Shown: positions 42,388 to 54,540 of the stretch, one piece after another
Layout of the letters: each line of letters opens with the position of its first letter
Position numbering within the stretch: position 1 is the first letter of the stretch
Assembly (NCBI GenBank): GCA_025056865.1
Contig: JANWVO010000058.1
Coordinates: 62,001 to 126,000, forward strand
Reading direction: 5' to 3'
DNA: 64,000 bases
Origin: Bryobacteraceae bacterium
GTDB taxonomy: Bacteria > Acidobacteriota > Terriglobia > Bryobacterales > Bryobacteraceae
Program-made: the position numbers and the translations under genes
Notes under the pieces: model-generated
What the model was told of the DNA's origin: nothing
Database searches by the model: none
Seen by the model: the letters and a program-made list of their open reading frames with translations, nothing else

Positions 42388-43658
42388 TGGCCCTCCAGCC
42401 GGAACATGCGGCGGATCACGCCGAGGATGCGGTCGCCTTCAGGAGCGCTGGCGGCGCGGCGGATCTCGACGATCGGCCCGTGCGCCAGCTTGTTCAGCAG
42501 CGAGCGCGCGAAAGCCTCCAGTTGCGCGGCGCGCGCCGGATCGTCGGCGCCCAGCCGGCCGCGCCAGCGGTCCAGCTCTTCGCGGGCGACCTCCTCGAGC
42601 CGCTGTTGGAGGCTCACGATCAGAGGAGCCACTTCGCGCGTCCGCATCCGTTCGAGCAGCCTCCGCAGCTCCTCCTCGATGATCTCCTCGGCCTCCAGCG
42701 CCTCCCGCTCCCGTGCGCGGCGGTTGGCCTCGACCTCGCGTCCCAGGTCGTCGATGTCGTACAGATAGGCGCTTTCCAGCTCGTCGACCGCCGGGTCGAT
42801 GTTGCGCGGCACGGCGATGTCGATCAGCAGCACCGGCCGGTTCTGCCGCCGGCGCAGCACGGCCTTCATGTCCTCTTTCGTGATCAGGTAATCCGTGGCC
42901 CCGGAGCTGGCCAGCACGATGTCCATCTCGTGGAGCCGCGCCCGGTAGGTGTCGTAGTCGAGCACCTCGCCCGAAACGAGCGCAGCCATCTGTTCGGCGC
43001 GCGCCCGCGTGCGGTTGGTGACGTAGATGCGGCCGCAGCCGGCGCGGTGCAGGTGGCGCGCCGCCAGTTCCGCCATCTTGCCCGCGCCGATCAGCAGCGC
43101 GTGCTTGGTGCGCAGGTCGCCGAAGATCTGCCGCGCCAGGTCGATGGCCGCATAGGACACGCTGACGGCGCTGCGGCCGATGGCCGTCTCGCTGCGCACG
43201 CGCTTGGCCACGGCGTAGGCCCGCGAGAGGATCGATTCCAGCGCTGCCTGCACGGCCCCGCACTGCCTCGCGGCCGCATGCGCTTCCTTGAGCTGGCCGA
43301 GGATCTGCGGCTCGCCCAGCACCATCGAATCGAGGCTCGACGCGACGCGGAACAGGTGCCGCAGCGCGGCCTCGCCTGTGTAGGTGTAGAAATGCGGCCG
43401 GACGGCCTCCGCTTCCAGCCCGCGCATGCGGGCAAGCGTCTCGATCAGCGGCCCGGCCTCCAGGCTTCCGCTGTCGGCCCCGTGCGCAAGCACCTCCACG
43501 CGGTTGCACGTCGACAGCAGCATGACCTCATCCACACCCGGACACGCGCGCAGCCGGCCGAGCGCCTCGGGCAGCTCCTGCGCGCTCACGGCCAGCCGCT
43601 CGCGCACCTCCACCGGCGCCGTCTTGTAGTTGAGTCCGGTCAGCAGCAGATGGGACAT
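42384..43658 (-). CDS. hemA: glutamyl-tRNA reductase
   Basis: A 424-residue HemA. It starts LTGLNYKTAPVEVRE, has the catalytic cysteine C51 in LLSTCNRVEV, the QILGQLKEA tRNA/substrate segment and the NADPH-binding GAGKMAELAARHL. It reduces glutamyl-tRNA to glutamate-1-semialdehyde, the committed step of C5-pathway tetrapyrrole synthesis. It overlaps hemCD by four bases and starts seven bases after the ccsA stop, so the three are one operon. Confidence 0.96.
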   Translation of the reverse strand: MSHLLLTGLNYKTAPVEVRERLAVSAQELPEALGRLRACPGVDEVMLLSTCNRVEVLAHGADSGSLEAGPLIETLARMRGLEAEAVRPHFYTYTGEAALRHLFRVASSLDSMVLGEPQILGQLKEAHAAARQCGAVQAALESILSRAYAVAKRVRSETAIGRSAVSVSYAAIDLARQIFGDLRTKHALLIGAGKMAELAARHLHRAGCGRIYVTNRTRARAEQMAALVSGEVLDYDTYRARLHEMDIVLASSGATDYLITKEDMKAVLRRRQNRPVLLIDIAVPRNIDPAVDELESAYLYDIDDLGREVEANRRAREREALEAEEIIEEELRRLLERMRTREVAPLIVSLQQRLEEVAREELDRWRGRLGADDPARAAQLEAFARSLLNKLAHGPIVEIRRAASAPEGDRILGVIRRMFRLEGQ

Positions 43659-43665
43659 CGGCCTC

Positions 43666-44502
43666 TCATTGCTCGAGCAGCGGCCGCAGCCCGACGTGCG
43701 CCGCCCAGGTCATCGCTGCGAATCCGAGCACGGCCAGCGACAGCATGGCCGCGCGCCGCCCGCGCCACCCGGCCCACGTCCGCAGAACCACCATCAGCAG
43801 GTAGAACGTCCACGTGACGAGCGAGATCAGGATGGCGGGCTTGCCGATCCAGCGCGCCCCGTATTCGATGGATGCCCACACCGAAGCCACCGCCACGGCG
43901 AGGGTCAGCGCCACAAAGCCGGCGTTCATCGCGCGCGTGATCAGGTTGTCGAGCGTCTCCAGCGGCGGCAGTCTCTCCGGCGCGATGCGCGCCAGCCAGC
44001 CGCCGGCGGCGTGCCGCCTCTTCAGCCTCCGCTCCTGGAGCAGGTAGAACACGGCTCCAGTGGCCGACACCAGCAGCCCGCTGATGCCGACCAGCACAAG
44101 AAAGATGTGCGCCGCCAGCAGCGCCCCGCGCAGGTTCTGCTGCTCCCAGGCCGAAGCCGGCGCCCCGGCGGCGCCGATCCATGCGAGCACTGTCACCAAC
44201 GGAAAGAAGAACACGCACAGGCCGTCGAAGCGGTAGCGCCAGTCGATGAAGAGATAAACGAGGGCGAGGATCAGCGCGCACAGCGAAGCGGTTTCGAAAA
44301 AGTTGTTTGCCGCCAGTTGCCGCAGAGCGGCGCTGCGCTCGACGATCGCGACAAAATGCAGCACGGCTGCGGTCTGGAAGGCCGGCCGCGCCAGCGCGAA
44401 CTGCCGTTCGCCGCGCCGCAGCAGCACCAGCACGGCATGGAAGAACGCCACCGTGTAGAGGAGCGCGGCGGCGCGCAGCCAGAGCAGGCTCAGATCAGGC
44501 AT
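43666..44502 (-). CDS. ccsA: CcsA/HemX-type cytochrome c assembly membrane protein
   Basis: A 278-residue membrane protein with about eight hydrophobic helices. It has the CcsA-like core: FFETASLCALILA, HIFLVLVGISGLLVSATGAVFYLL, and ASIEYGARWIGKPAILISLVTW near the C-terminus. CcsA handles heme for cytochrome c biogenesis; the HemX relative regulates HemA level. Position directly before hemA is the classic HemX context, while the sequence pattern fits both. Function is therefore heme-related, exact role uncertain. Confidence 0.85.
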   Translation of the reverse strand: MPDLSLLWLRAAALLYTVAFFHAVLVLLRRGERQFALARPAFQTAAVLHFVAIVERSAALRQLAANNFFETASLCALILALVYLFIDWRYRFDGLCVFFFPLVTVLAWIGAAGAPASAWEQQNLRGALLAAHIFLVLVGISGLLVSATGAVFYLLQERRLKRRHAAGGWLARIAPERLPPLETLDNLITRAMNAGFVALTLAVAVASVWASIEYGARWIGKPAILISLVTWTFYLLMVVLRTWAGWRGRRAAMLSLAVLGFAAMTWAAHVGLRPLLEQ

Positions 44503-44662
44503 GGGTGGCTCGGGACGGGCTGCCGGAAATGGGCCGGCACGCTTTGAGTATAGCGTCCGCGGCCGGAGCGCTTCAGCTTCGGACCCGTGCCCGCCCCGGC
44601 GGCCGGCGTCCGCAGAGGACAGCGGCGCCCTTCAGCCTGCCTTCGGGTGGCAAGATGGCAGC

Positions 44663-45388
44663 ATGAACCTGGATCTGCACGGAAAAACGGCTTTGGTGAC
44701 GGGCGGGTCGCGCGGCATCGGCCGCGCCATCGTGGAGCGGCTGCTCGAGGCTGGCGCGGGCGTCGCCTTCTGCGGCCGCGACGGGGAGAGCCTGAGCCGC
44801 ACCCTCGATGAATTGCGGCGGCGATTTGCGGAAGAAACCCTAAAAATCCTCGCCCGTGCCGCCGATGTTCGGAGTGAGGCTTCCGTTCGGGAGTTGTTCG
44901 AATGGATCGACCTCGAACTGGGAGGGCCGGACATTCTGGTGAACAACGCCGGCGTCGGCGTGTTCCGGGATGTGGCCGCGCTCAGTCCCGAAGAGTGGAG
45001 TGACGTGATCGAGACGAACCTCGGCGGCGTTTACCGCTGCTCGCATCACGCGATTCCCCGGATGAGGGCGCGGGGCGGAGGCTGGATCATCAACATCGGC
45101 AGCCTCGCCGGCCGCAACGCCTTCGCCGGGGGCGCCGCGTACAACGCCTCCAAGTTCGGACTCGTCGGCATGAGCGAAGCAATGATGCTCGACCACCGCC
45201 ACGAAGGCATCCGGGTGGCCTGCATCCTGCCCGGCAGCGTCAATACCGGGTTCGGACACGGCCAGCAGGCGGACTGGAAAATGGCGCCCGAGGATGTTGC
45301 TGAGGCGGTGGCGGCCGTGCTCGCCATGCCCGAGAGGACTCTGGTCAGTCTCGTGGAAATGCGCCCGTCGCGCCCGCCCCGCAGGTAG
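44663..45388 (+). CDS. short-chain dehydrogenase/reductase
   Basis: A 241-residue classical SDR: cofactor-binding TGGSRGIG (14-21), NNAGVGVF, the catalytic serine in NIGSLAG and the YNASK active-site pair. The arginine in CGRDG after the second strand suggests NADPH. The substrate cannot be predicted. No good ribosome site precedes the ATG. It is divergent from ccsA; the next gene starts 30 bases after its stop and may be co-transcribed. Confidence 0.93.
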   Translation: MNLDLHGKTALVTGGSRGIGRAIVERLLEAGAGVAFCGRDGESLSRTLDELRRRFAEETLKILARAADVRSEASVRELFEWIDLELGGPDILVNNAGVGVFRDVAALSPEEWSDVIETNLGGVYRCSHHAIPRMRARGGGWIINIGSLAGRNAFAGGAAYNASKFGLVGMSEAMMLDHRHEGIRVACILPGSVNTGFGHGQQADWKMAPEDVAEAVAAVLAMPERTLVSLVEMRPSRPPRR

Positions 45389-45418
45389 GGCGTCCCGGGC
45401 GCTGGAAAGGATGCGGCT

Positions 45419-46687
45419 TTGGCAGAAACGATGAGAGTTCTGGACACGGCGGCCCCGGTGGCGCCCGGCTCCGGCGAAGGACGGCGTTTTCCGTTCCCGC
45501 GCAGATCGAACGGCAAGTCCCTGCCCGCCAGTCAGCTCGCAGTGCTGGACCCCGGACGTACCGGCCGTGATGCCGCGGAACTCGAGGCCGGACTGCGGCA
45601 GCGCGTCGTCGGCCAGGACGAGGCGATCGCGCAGATCGTCAACGTTTATCAGATGTATCTGACCGGCCTGTGCCCGCCGCAGCGGCCCGTCGCCAACCTG
45701 CTGTTCCTGGGGCCCACCGGCACCGGCAAGACCCGCATCGTCGAGGCCACCGCCGAGACGCTGGTCGGCACCTCGCGCGCCGTCATCAAGATCGACTGCG
45801 CCGAGTTCCAGCACAGCCACGAGATTGCCAAGCTGATCGGTTCGCCTCCCGGCTACCTCGGCCACCGCGAAACCCATCCGCTGCTGAGCCAGGAGACGCT
45901 CAATCAGTACCATACGGACCGCGTCAAGCTGAGCTTCGTCCTGTTCGACGAAATCGAGAAGGCGTCCGACGCGCTGTGGAACCTCCTGCTCGGCATCCTC
46001 GACAAAGCCACGCTCACGCTCGGCGACAACCGCAAGGTCGACTTCTCGCGCGCCATCATTTTCCTGACGTCCAATCTGGGCGCCGCCGAAATGCAGTCCC
46101 TGGTCAGCCCGCGGCTCGGCTTCCGCGCCCTCGAAGGCATCGCCTGCCCTGACAGCCGCACGGAGCGCCGCATCGAGCGCAGCGGCATTGAAGCCGCGCG
46201 GAAGAAGTTCACGCCGGAATTCATGAACCGGCTGGACAAGATCGTCGTCTTCCGCCCGCTGGGCGAAGAAGAGCTGCGCCGCATTCTGGAGATCGAGCTG
46301 GGCCTGGTTCAGCAGCGCGTGCTGCTCGCCTCGCCCGAGCGGGCCTTCCTCTTCCGCCTCTCCGACGATGCCAAGGATGCGCTCCTCGAAGAAGGCGTCG
46401 ATCCCCGCTACGGGGCGCGCCACCTGAAACGGGCCATCGAGCGGATGCTTGTGCAGCCGCTGTCGAACCTCATCGCCACCGAGCAGGTCCGCGGCGGCGA
46501 CCTGATCCGCGTGGAGTGGGACTCCGGGAACCGTTGCCTGCGCTTCCTTCGCGAAGAGGAAGGCATTCCGATGCAGGTGCTGGCCGATATGCTCGAGCCG
46601 CCTGTGCGGCATTGGATGCGCGCGGCAGCCGCCGTTCCGCCGCCGGCGCAGAAGGCGCCCCTGGCCCGCGGCACGCGCCGCCCCTGA
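45419..46687 (+). CDS. stand-alone ClpB-like AAA+ ATPase
   Basis: A 422-residue protein equal to one ClpA/ClpB second AAA+ module with no N-terminal domain, first ATPase or middle coil. Seen: VVGQDEAIAQIV, Walker A GPTGTGKT, PPGYLGH pore loop, Walker B LFDEIEKA, sensor FLTSNLGA, arginine region FMNRLD, and the D2-small domain (YGARHLKRAIERM). The last 60 residues are variable and basic. It may be a remodelling factor or helper of unknown partners. The start is a TTG with AAAGG about eight bases before it; the ATG at 45431 is possible. Confidence 0.85.
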   Translation: MAETMRVLDTAAPVAPGSGEGRRFPFPRRSNGKSLPASQLAVLDPGRTGRDAAELEAGLRQRVVGQDEAIAQIVNVYQMYLTGLCPPQRPVANLLFLGPTGTGKTRIVEATAETLVGTSRAVIKIDCAEFQHSHEIAKLIGSPPGYLGHRETHPLLSQETLNQYHTDRVKLSFVLFDEIEKASDALWNLLLGILDKATLTLGDNRKVDFSRAIIFLTSNLGAAEMQSLVSPRLGFRALEGIACPDSRTERRIERSGIEAARKKFTPEFMNRLDKIVVFRPLGEEELRRILEIELGLVQQRVLLASPERAFLFRLSDDAKDALLEEGVDPRYGARHLKRAIERMLVQPLSNLIATEQVRGGDLIRVEWDSGNRCLRFLREEEGIPMQVLADMLEPPVRHWMRAAAAVPPPAQKAPLARGTRRP

Positions 46688-46916
46688 GCCGCGTGTCGTC
46701 CTCCTCTGCGCGCACCGCCCGGTTGCCGGAAATGCGGTTCGCCGACCAGCGAGCGGCCCATGCCGCATGCACTGAGGACAGAAACTGCCTCCGGACACGG
46801 AAGCCGGGAAACCGCAGGCGTGCGACGGACTTTTCACGGCGGTGCCAGCTTCTGCGGGCAAGGCCGCTGCACACGTACGGCACACCTTCTGGCTGCATGC
46901 CGCCGCGTGCGTCCCG

Positions 46917-47327
46917 TCAGGCGCCCGCCGAGGTCAGCGTGAGCCGCCCATGCTGCACGCCCCGGGCGGCGATCAGCCGGTCGGCGATCCGCCGCACGCT
47001 GGCGCTCCGGCCGCGCAGCACCAGCACCTCCAGGCAGTGGTCGTGGTCGAGGTGCACATGCAGCGTCGAGATGATCTCGTGGTAATGGTCGTGCTGCATC
47101 TGCGTCAGCCGCTCCTGCAACATGCGCACGTGGTGGTCATAGACCAGGGTCAGCGTGCCGACCACCTCCGCGTCCGGCTCCTCGGCCCGCTCCTGAATCA
47201 GTGCGTCCCGGATCAGGTCCCGGAACGCCTCGCTGCGGTTCGTGTAGCCGCGGCGCTGGTTGCGCTCGTCGAACTTCCTGAGCAGATCCTCGTCGATGGC
47301 GACGCCAATGCGGGCCAACTCTCCCAT
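46917..47327 (-). CDS. nikR: nickel-responsive regulator NikR
   Basis: A 136-residue NikR. The N-terminal ribbon-helix-helix (RIGVAIDEDLLRKFDE, YTNRSEAFRDLIRD) is followed by the ACT-like metal domain. The four high-affinity nickel ligands are present: H79, H90, H92 and C98, each shifted by three from E. coli positions 76, 87, 89 and 95. With nickel bound it represses uptake genes or activates urease and hydrogenase genes, depending on species. Its target is not visible nearby; the 230-base gap downstream holds no gene. It is divergent from carA. Confidence 0.95.
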   Translation of the reverse strand: MGELARIGVAIDEDLLRKFDERNQRRGYTNRSEAFRDLIRDALIQERAEEPDAEVVGTLTLVYDHHVRMLQERLTQMQHDHYHEIISTLHVHLDHDHCLEVLVLRGRSASVRRIADRLIAARGVQHGRLTLTSAGA

Positions 47328-47617
47328 GCGCCCTCCCTGCGCGGCCGCCCGCGAAAGGGCGGCTGGCGCGCTGTTTCCATCCTAACCGGAACCCGCAGAC
47401 GGACCCGGCGCGCGCTTTGCTTCTGCCGCGCTCGCACGGCCGGAACCGCAGCCTTCTGCGGAACGGCTGCCTGCGCGGCAGGAAGCAGGCGCTGCCGGCG
47501 AGGCTTCGCCTCTGGCTCGCACCCGCGCCGCCGCCCTCGGCTTGAAGCTCCGCCTGCGGCGTGAAACAATAGGGTTTGTCCCCCACAATCCAGCCTTCCG
47601 GCACGCGAGGAGTCAGC
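47328..47617. other. divergent intergenic region, nikR/carA
   Basis: About 290 bases, C/G-rich and without a coding frame. I see the carA ribosome site (GAGGAG at 47607-47612) and a leftward GGGAGGG before nikR, but no recognisable NikR operator (GTATGA-16-TCATAC), PyrR site or riboswitch. Confidence 0.5.
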
Positions 47618-48751
47618 TTGTCCAGACCGGCGATTCTCGCCCTGGAAGACGGTACCGTTTTCCATGGCGTTGCCTTCGGTGCAGAGGCGGTGCGCACCGG
47701 CGAAGTCGTCTTCAACACCGCCATTACCGGCTATCAGGAGGTCTTCACGGATCCCTCCTACACCGGCCAGATCGTCGTCCTCACCTATCCGCACATCGGC
47801 AACTACGGCGCCAATGAGAGCGACAGCGAGGCGGAGCGCCCCTACATCGAAGGGCTGGTCGTGCGCGATTTCAACGTCACGCCCTCCAACTGGCGCGCCC
47901 GGATGACCGCCGATGAGTTCCTGCGGCGCGACGGGATCCCGGTCATTTCAGGCGTCGACGCCCGCGCCCTCGTCCGGAAGATCCGCACCCAGGGCGCGAT
48001 GCGCGGCGCCCTGTCTACCGCGGGCCACAGTGCCGAAGAGCTGATCGAAATGGCGCGGCGGACGCCGCCGATGGCGGGGCTCGACCTCGCCTCGCGCGTG
48101 ACCACCGCCCAGCGCTACGAGTGGACGCAGCCGCTCGAGCCCTGCTCTCCTTCCGAGCACGTCAGCCTCCAGCCGCTCGGCTCGTTCCGCGTGGTCGCCT
48201 ATGACTTCGGCATCAAGCGCAACATCCTCCGCTGCCTTGCCTCCATCGGCGCCCGCGTCACCGTCGTGCCGGCATCGACGCCCGCTGAGGACGTGCTGGC
48301 GCTGAAGCCCGATGGCGTCTTCCTTTCCAACGGCCCGGGCGACCCCGAACCTCTGACCGGCCCGGTGGCGGAAATCCGCAAGCTCATTGGCCGCGTGCCG
48401 ATCTTCGGCATCTGCCTCGGCCACCAGCTTCTCGGCCTCGCGCTCGGCGGGCGCACGTTCAAGCTGAAGTTCGGCCATCACGGCATCAACCACCCGGTGC
48501 TCAACTACCGCACCAACCGCGTCGAGATCACCGTCCAGAACCACGGCTTCGCCGTCGATCCGGACAGCCTGAACGCCCGCGAAGTCGAACTGACGCACGT
48601 CAACCTCAACGACCAGACGCTCGAAGGGCTCCGGCACCGCTCGCTGCCGCTGTTCTGCGTGCAGTACCATCCGGAGGCCGCCGCCGGCCCGCACGACTCG
48701 CGCTACCTGTTCGAAGACTTCGCCGCCCTGATGAAGGAGTTCCACCAGTAA
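47618..48751 (+). CDS. carA: carbamoyl-phosphate synthase small (glutaminase) subunit
   Basis: A 377-residue CarA. The N-terminal domain ([36 protein letters not shown]) is followed by the class I glutaminase with C266 in [10 protein letters not shown] and the late YHPEA histidine/glutamate. It supplies ammonia from glutamine to CarB for arginine and pyrimidine synthesis. The TTG start is supported by GAGGAG five bases before it; the in-frame TTG at 47576 lacks a site. CarB begins three bases after its stop. Confidence 0.97.
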   Translation: MSRPAILALEDGTVFHGVAFGAEAVRTGEVVFNTAITGYQEVFTDPSYTGQIVVLTYPHIGNYGANESDSEAERPYIEGLVVRDFNVTPSNWRARMTADEFLRRDGIPVISGVDARALVRKIRTQGAMRGALSTAGHSAEELIEMARRTPPMAGLDLASRVTTAQRYEWTQPLEPCSPSEHVSLQPLGSFRVVAYDFGIKRNILRCLASIGARVTVVPASTPAEDVLALKPDGVFLSNGPGDPEPLTGPVAEIRKLIGRVPIFGICLGHQLLGLALGGRTFKLKFGHHGINHPVLNYRTNRVEITVQNHGFAVDPDSLNAREVELTHVNLNDQTLEGLRHRSLPLFCVQYHPEAAAGPHDSRYLFEDFAALMKEFHQ

Positions 48752-48754
48752 CGA

Positions 48755-51967
<3,213 letters not shown>

Positions 51968-51991
51968 GGGCGTGGCGCCCGTGCGCCGCGC

Positions 51992-53221
51992 CTACTGCAC
52001 GAGGCCGCCGCCCGCCAGCCGGCACAGCAGCGCGGCCGTGTCGGCGCAGCCGCGGCGGCCGAGGAAATCCTGCCGGAATTCCGCCAGCTCCGGTAGCGGG
52101 ATTTCCGAATTGTGAATGCGCCTCAGGGCATCGAGATACCAGCACCAGCCTTCGGCTGTTCTGAGCTTCGGCGTGGCGGAAACCCGCAGCAGATAGCCCT
52201 CGAAATGGATTTCAAACTGCATGCCGAGCACGCGGACCGTGTCCAGATAGTGGCCTAGCCGCTCCGGTTCGAATGAGGACACATGCTCGAGCAGCCGGCA
52301 TTCCAGCAGCGCCAACGCAGCCGCCTGAGCATAGTCCTGGGGCTGCCCCAGCCGCAGCACCGTCGCCGCCAGTTCCATCGGCTCCGGCCAGTGGAGGAAG
52401 GGGTAACAATACCAGCGCGCCACACGGCCCATCACAAGCCGGTTGAACTGTTCCATGAAGCGCGGCGCCCACCGGCGCGGGTCCGGCGGCGTCCAGTATT
52501 CCAGCAGGGCCTGGGCCAGATCCTCCGGCTGGGCCAGATGCGAGGCGATCTCCATCAGCCCCGCCTCGGCAGCCCGCCTTTCGAGCGACTGCATTTCGGA
52601 AGCCACGGTTTCCGCCGAGGGAGCGGGTCCAAAGGCCGGATACAGGCTGCCATGCACCAGCGCGTGCACCGCATCAGGCGAGGGCTCGCCCGCGCTGAGC
52701 TGGTCGAGAACCCAAACCTGACGGAGCCGCGTCTCCAGGCGGCTCTGAAGCCGATGGGCGAGGGCGCAGAAAGCGCCTGCTTCCTCCCGCTGCGCCGCCA
52801 TCAGCAGCGCGCGTCCTGTCTCCACGTCGAACGTTTCCAGATGACCTCGCCGGAGCTGGGGCGGGCCGGAATCCGACTGGAACGCGGCAAGCTGCGCCTC
52901 CACCCAAGGGAGCGCCGCCAGCATCTGTGGCAGACGTTGGAAGCCAGGCTCGCTGCTCAGGCGGAACTGGCGCAGCCCCTCGGCCAGATCGACATACTGC
53001 GAGGCTCTGCGCCACAGCCTCGCCCAGGGCTCGCCGCGCAGCGTGAAACGGCACTCGTTGAGCACGATCAGCGTCCAGAACAGCACGGACGACATGGTCT
53101 CGGGCGACGGACGGGCGGCCAGCTCCCCGGCTGCCGCGCAGAGCTGTTCTGCCAGAAGCTCGGGCGTTTGCCGATGCGGGGTTGCGAGCACATCCAGCAG
53201 CTCGCGTGCGCAGTACTCCAC
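51992..53221 (-). CDS. helical protein of unknown function downstream of larE
   Basis: A 409-residue largely alpha-helical protein without a signal peptide or membrane segment (RELLDVLATPHRQTPELLAEQ, GWCWYLDALRRIHNSEIPLPEL). No family recognised; many leucine/alanine-rich helices suggest a repeat scaffold. The only standard start is the GTG at 53221. About thirty more residues upstream, back to an ATC at the larE stop, also read as coherent protein (LTRIFSELADCLRLDEEELP), so the real start may be non-standard. It would then overlap larE's end. Confidence 0.62.
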   Translation of the reverse strand: MEYCARELLDVLATPHRQTPELLAEQLCAAAGELAARPSPETMSSVLFWTLIVLNECRFTLRGEPWARLWRRASQYVDLAEGLRQFRLSSEPGFQRLPQMLAALPWVEAQLAAFQSDSGPPQLRRGHLETFDVETGRALLMAAQREEAGAFCALAHRLQSRLETRLRQVWVLDQLSAGEPSPDAVHALVHGSLYPAFGPAPSAETVASEMQSLERRAAEAGLMEIASHLAQPEDLAQALLEYWTPPDPRRWAPRFMEQFNRLVMGRVARWYCYPFLHWPEPMELAATVLRLGQPQDYAQAAALALLECRLLEHVSSFEPERLGHYLDTVRVLGMQFEIHFEGYLLRVSATPKLRTAEGWCWYLDALRRIHNSEIPLPELAEFRQDFLGRRGCADTAALLCRLAGGGLVQ

Positions 53222-53307
53222 CCCGTCGTCGAACGTCTCCGGTAGCTCTTCCTCGTCCAGCCGGAGGCAGTCGGCGAGCTCGCTGAAGATCCGGGTGAGG
53301 GGCGCAA

Positions 53308-54198
53308 CTACGATGGTCTGTTCTCCGGGTCGGCGGGCGCAGTGCGCGCGCCCAGCGCCTCGTTGAGCGCGCCCTGCCGGTAGCCGCGCAGATCGAGCGC
53401 CGAATAAAGGAATCCGAGCCCGCGGAAGATCTCCTCGAACCGGTCGAACATTTCGAGCGAAAGGGCGCGCTCCATTTCACTCCGGTCGATTTCCAGCCGC
53501 GCCACTTCATTGTGGTAGCGGACGCGGAACTGCCGGAAGCCCAGGGCACGGATCTGCTCTTCGGCCAGCTCGATCCGCTTCAGCACCTCGGGAGTCACCG
53601 GAGTGCCATAGGGCACGCGCGAACTCAGGCAGGCGGCTGCGGGCCGGTCCCATGTGGGCAGCCCCGCCATCCGCGAAAGCTCGCGGATCTCCGCCTTCGA
53701 CAGGCCGGCCTCTACCAGCGGAGCCTTCACCCCGTGCAGCTTCGCCGCGTTCTGCCCGGGCCGGTAGTCGCCCAGGTCGTCGGTGTTCACCCCGTAGACG
53801 AGCACGGCTCCACCGTAGCGGGGCGCGATCTGCTCCATGCGGCGGAACAGCTCGTCTTTGCAGTGGTAGCAGCGGTCCGGGTTGTTGGCCACATAGGCCG
53901 GGTTGTCGAACTCGTGCGAGGGAATGAACTCGTGCCGGATGCCGTAACGGCGGGCGAAATCCGCCGCTTCCCGCTTGTGCGACTCGGGAATCGAGGGCGA
54001 GTCCGCCGTGACGGCGATGGCGTTGTCGCCCAGCACTTCCCGCGCCGCCCAGGCCAGATACGCCGAGTCCGTGCCGCCGGAATAGGCCACCAGAACGCGG
54101 CCCAGGCTCCGCAGGATGCGGAACAGCCGGTCCTGCTTCTCCCGCAGCACCCGAACGTCCTGCGCCGCGTTCCTTCCCAGTGACACGAGGCCCGTCAT
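53308..54198 (-). CDS. larE: LarE, ATP-dependent sacrificial sulfur transferase
   Basis: A 296-residue PP-loop enzyme. AYSGGTDSAYLAW (38-50) is the ATP pyrophosphatase loop; NNPDRCYHCKDELF holds a family CxxC, and C189 in PAAACLSSRVPYG aligns with the cysteine that donates sulfur. LarE supplies sulfur to the nickel-pincer nucleotide cofactor used by lactate racemase and other LarA enzymes. No larA, larB or larC is in the window. A perfect TATAAT sits six bases before the ATG, suggesting a leaderless mRNA. Confidence 0.92.
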   Translation of the reverse strand: MTGLVSLGRNAAQDVRVLREKQDRLFRILRSLGRVLVAYSGGTDSAYLAWAAREVLGDNAIAVTADSPSIPESHKREAADFARRYGIRHEFIPSHEFDNPAYVANNPDRCYHCKDELFRRMEQIAPRYGGAVLVYGVNTDDLGDYRPGQNAAKLHGVKAPLVEAGLSKAEIRELSRMAGLPTWDRPAAACLSSRVPYGTPVTPEVLKRIELAEEQIRALGFRQFRVRYHNEVARLEIDRSEMERALSLEMFDRFEEIFRGLGFLYSALDLRGYRQGALNEALGARTAPADPENRPS

Positions 54199-54204
54199 GC
54201 CTGC

Positions 54205-54210
54205 ATTATA
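54205..54210 (-). promoter_or_regulatory. larE: consensus TATAAT six bases before larE
   Basis: Read on the minus strand: TATAAT-GCAGGC-ATG. The predicted transcription start is the A of the start codon, with no room for a ribosome site. No convincing -35 is seen. Confidence 0.55.
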
Positions 54211-54350
54211 CCCGCCGGCGGAGGCACGGCCGCACGTCAGGCCCAGCCCCCTTTCCTGATGCAAACCGGATGCAGTGAACTCCCGCAGGGTCCCCGGCAG
54301 GGGATGCCTCCGGAAGGCTGGCGAACTGCGGATGTCGGTTCACTTTGTTC

Positions 54351-54379
54351 TTGACCAAAACGGTCCCAATTGGTAGACT
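54351..54379 (+). promoter_or_regulatory. sigma-70-type promoter of the TonB/ApbE operon
   Basis: TTGACC (54351-54356), a 17-base spacer and TAGACT (54374-54379). The spacing is ideal. A GACC-5-GGTC inverted repeat overlaps the -35. Transcription would start near 54386 and make a leader of about 155 bases. Confidence 0.65.
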
Positions 54380-54388
54380 GGCGATGAG

Positions 54389-54400
54389 CAGTTGCAACTG
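54389..54400. promoter_or_regulatory. 12-bp palindrome at the transcription start
   Basis: CAGTTGCAACTG is a perfect palindrome covering bases +4 to +15 of the predicted transcript. A repressor bound here would block the promoter. It does not resemble the standard Fur or NikR box, so the regulator is unknown. Confidence 0.45.
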
Positions 54401-54429
54401 TTTTGCAATAACAAACATGATCAGCGAAA

Positions 54430-54519
54430 GGCGGGCCGGGGTGCCCCTTCTGCAAGCGCCCGGCCCGCCCCAGCCACCGGTCGCGGCGGCTCTTCTGATT
54501 CTAGCCTGCCGCGGGCCGG
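54430..54519 (+). promoter_or_regulatory. structured 5' leader: two hairpins before the TonB receptor
   Basis: Hairpin 1: an 11-bp perfect GC stem (54430-54440 with 54459-54469) and an 18-base loop. Hairpin 2: CCGG and CGCGGC (54477-54487) pair with GCCGCG and CCGG (54508-54519) across a small internal loop. Neither is followed by a U tract. They end seven bases before the ribosome site GAGGAGG (54526-54532). I recognise no known riboswitch; the cobalamin and nickel/cobalt consensus blocks are not seen. Confidence 0.5.
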
Positions 54520-54540
54520 AGCAACGAGGAGGCATTCAAA

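Noticed and set aside
54386-54540. Leader as a cobalamin or nickel/cobalt riboswitch.
   Set aside because: The conserved blocks of these riboswitches are not present; hairpins alone are not enough.
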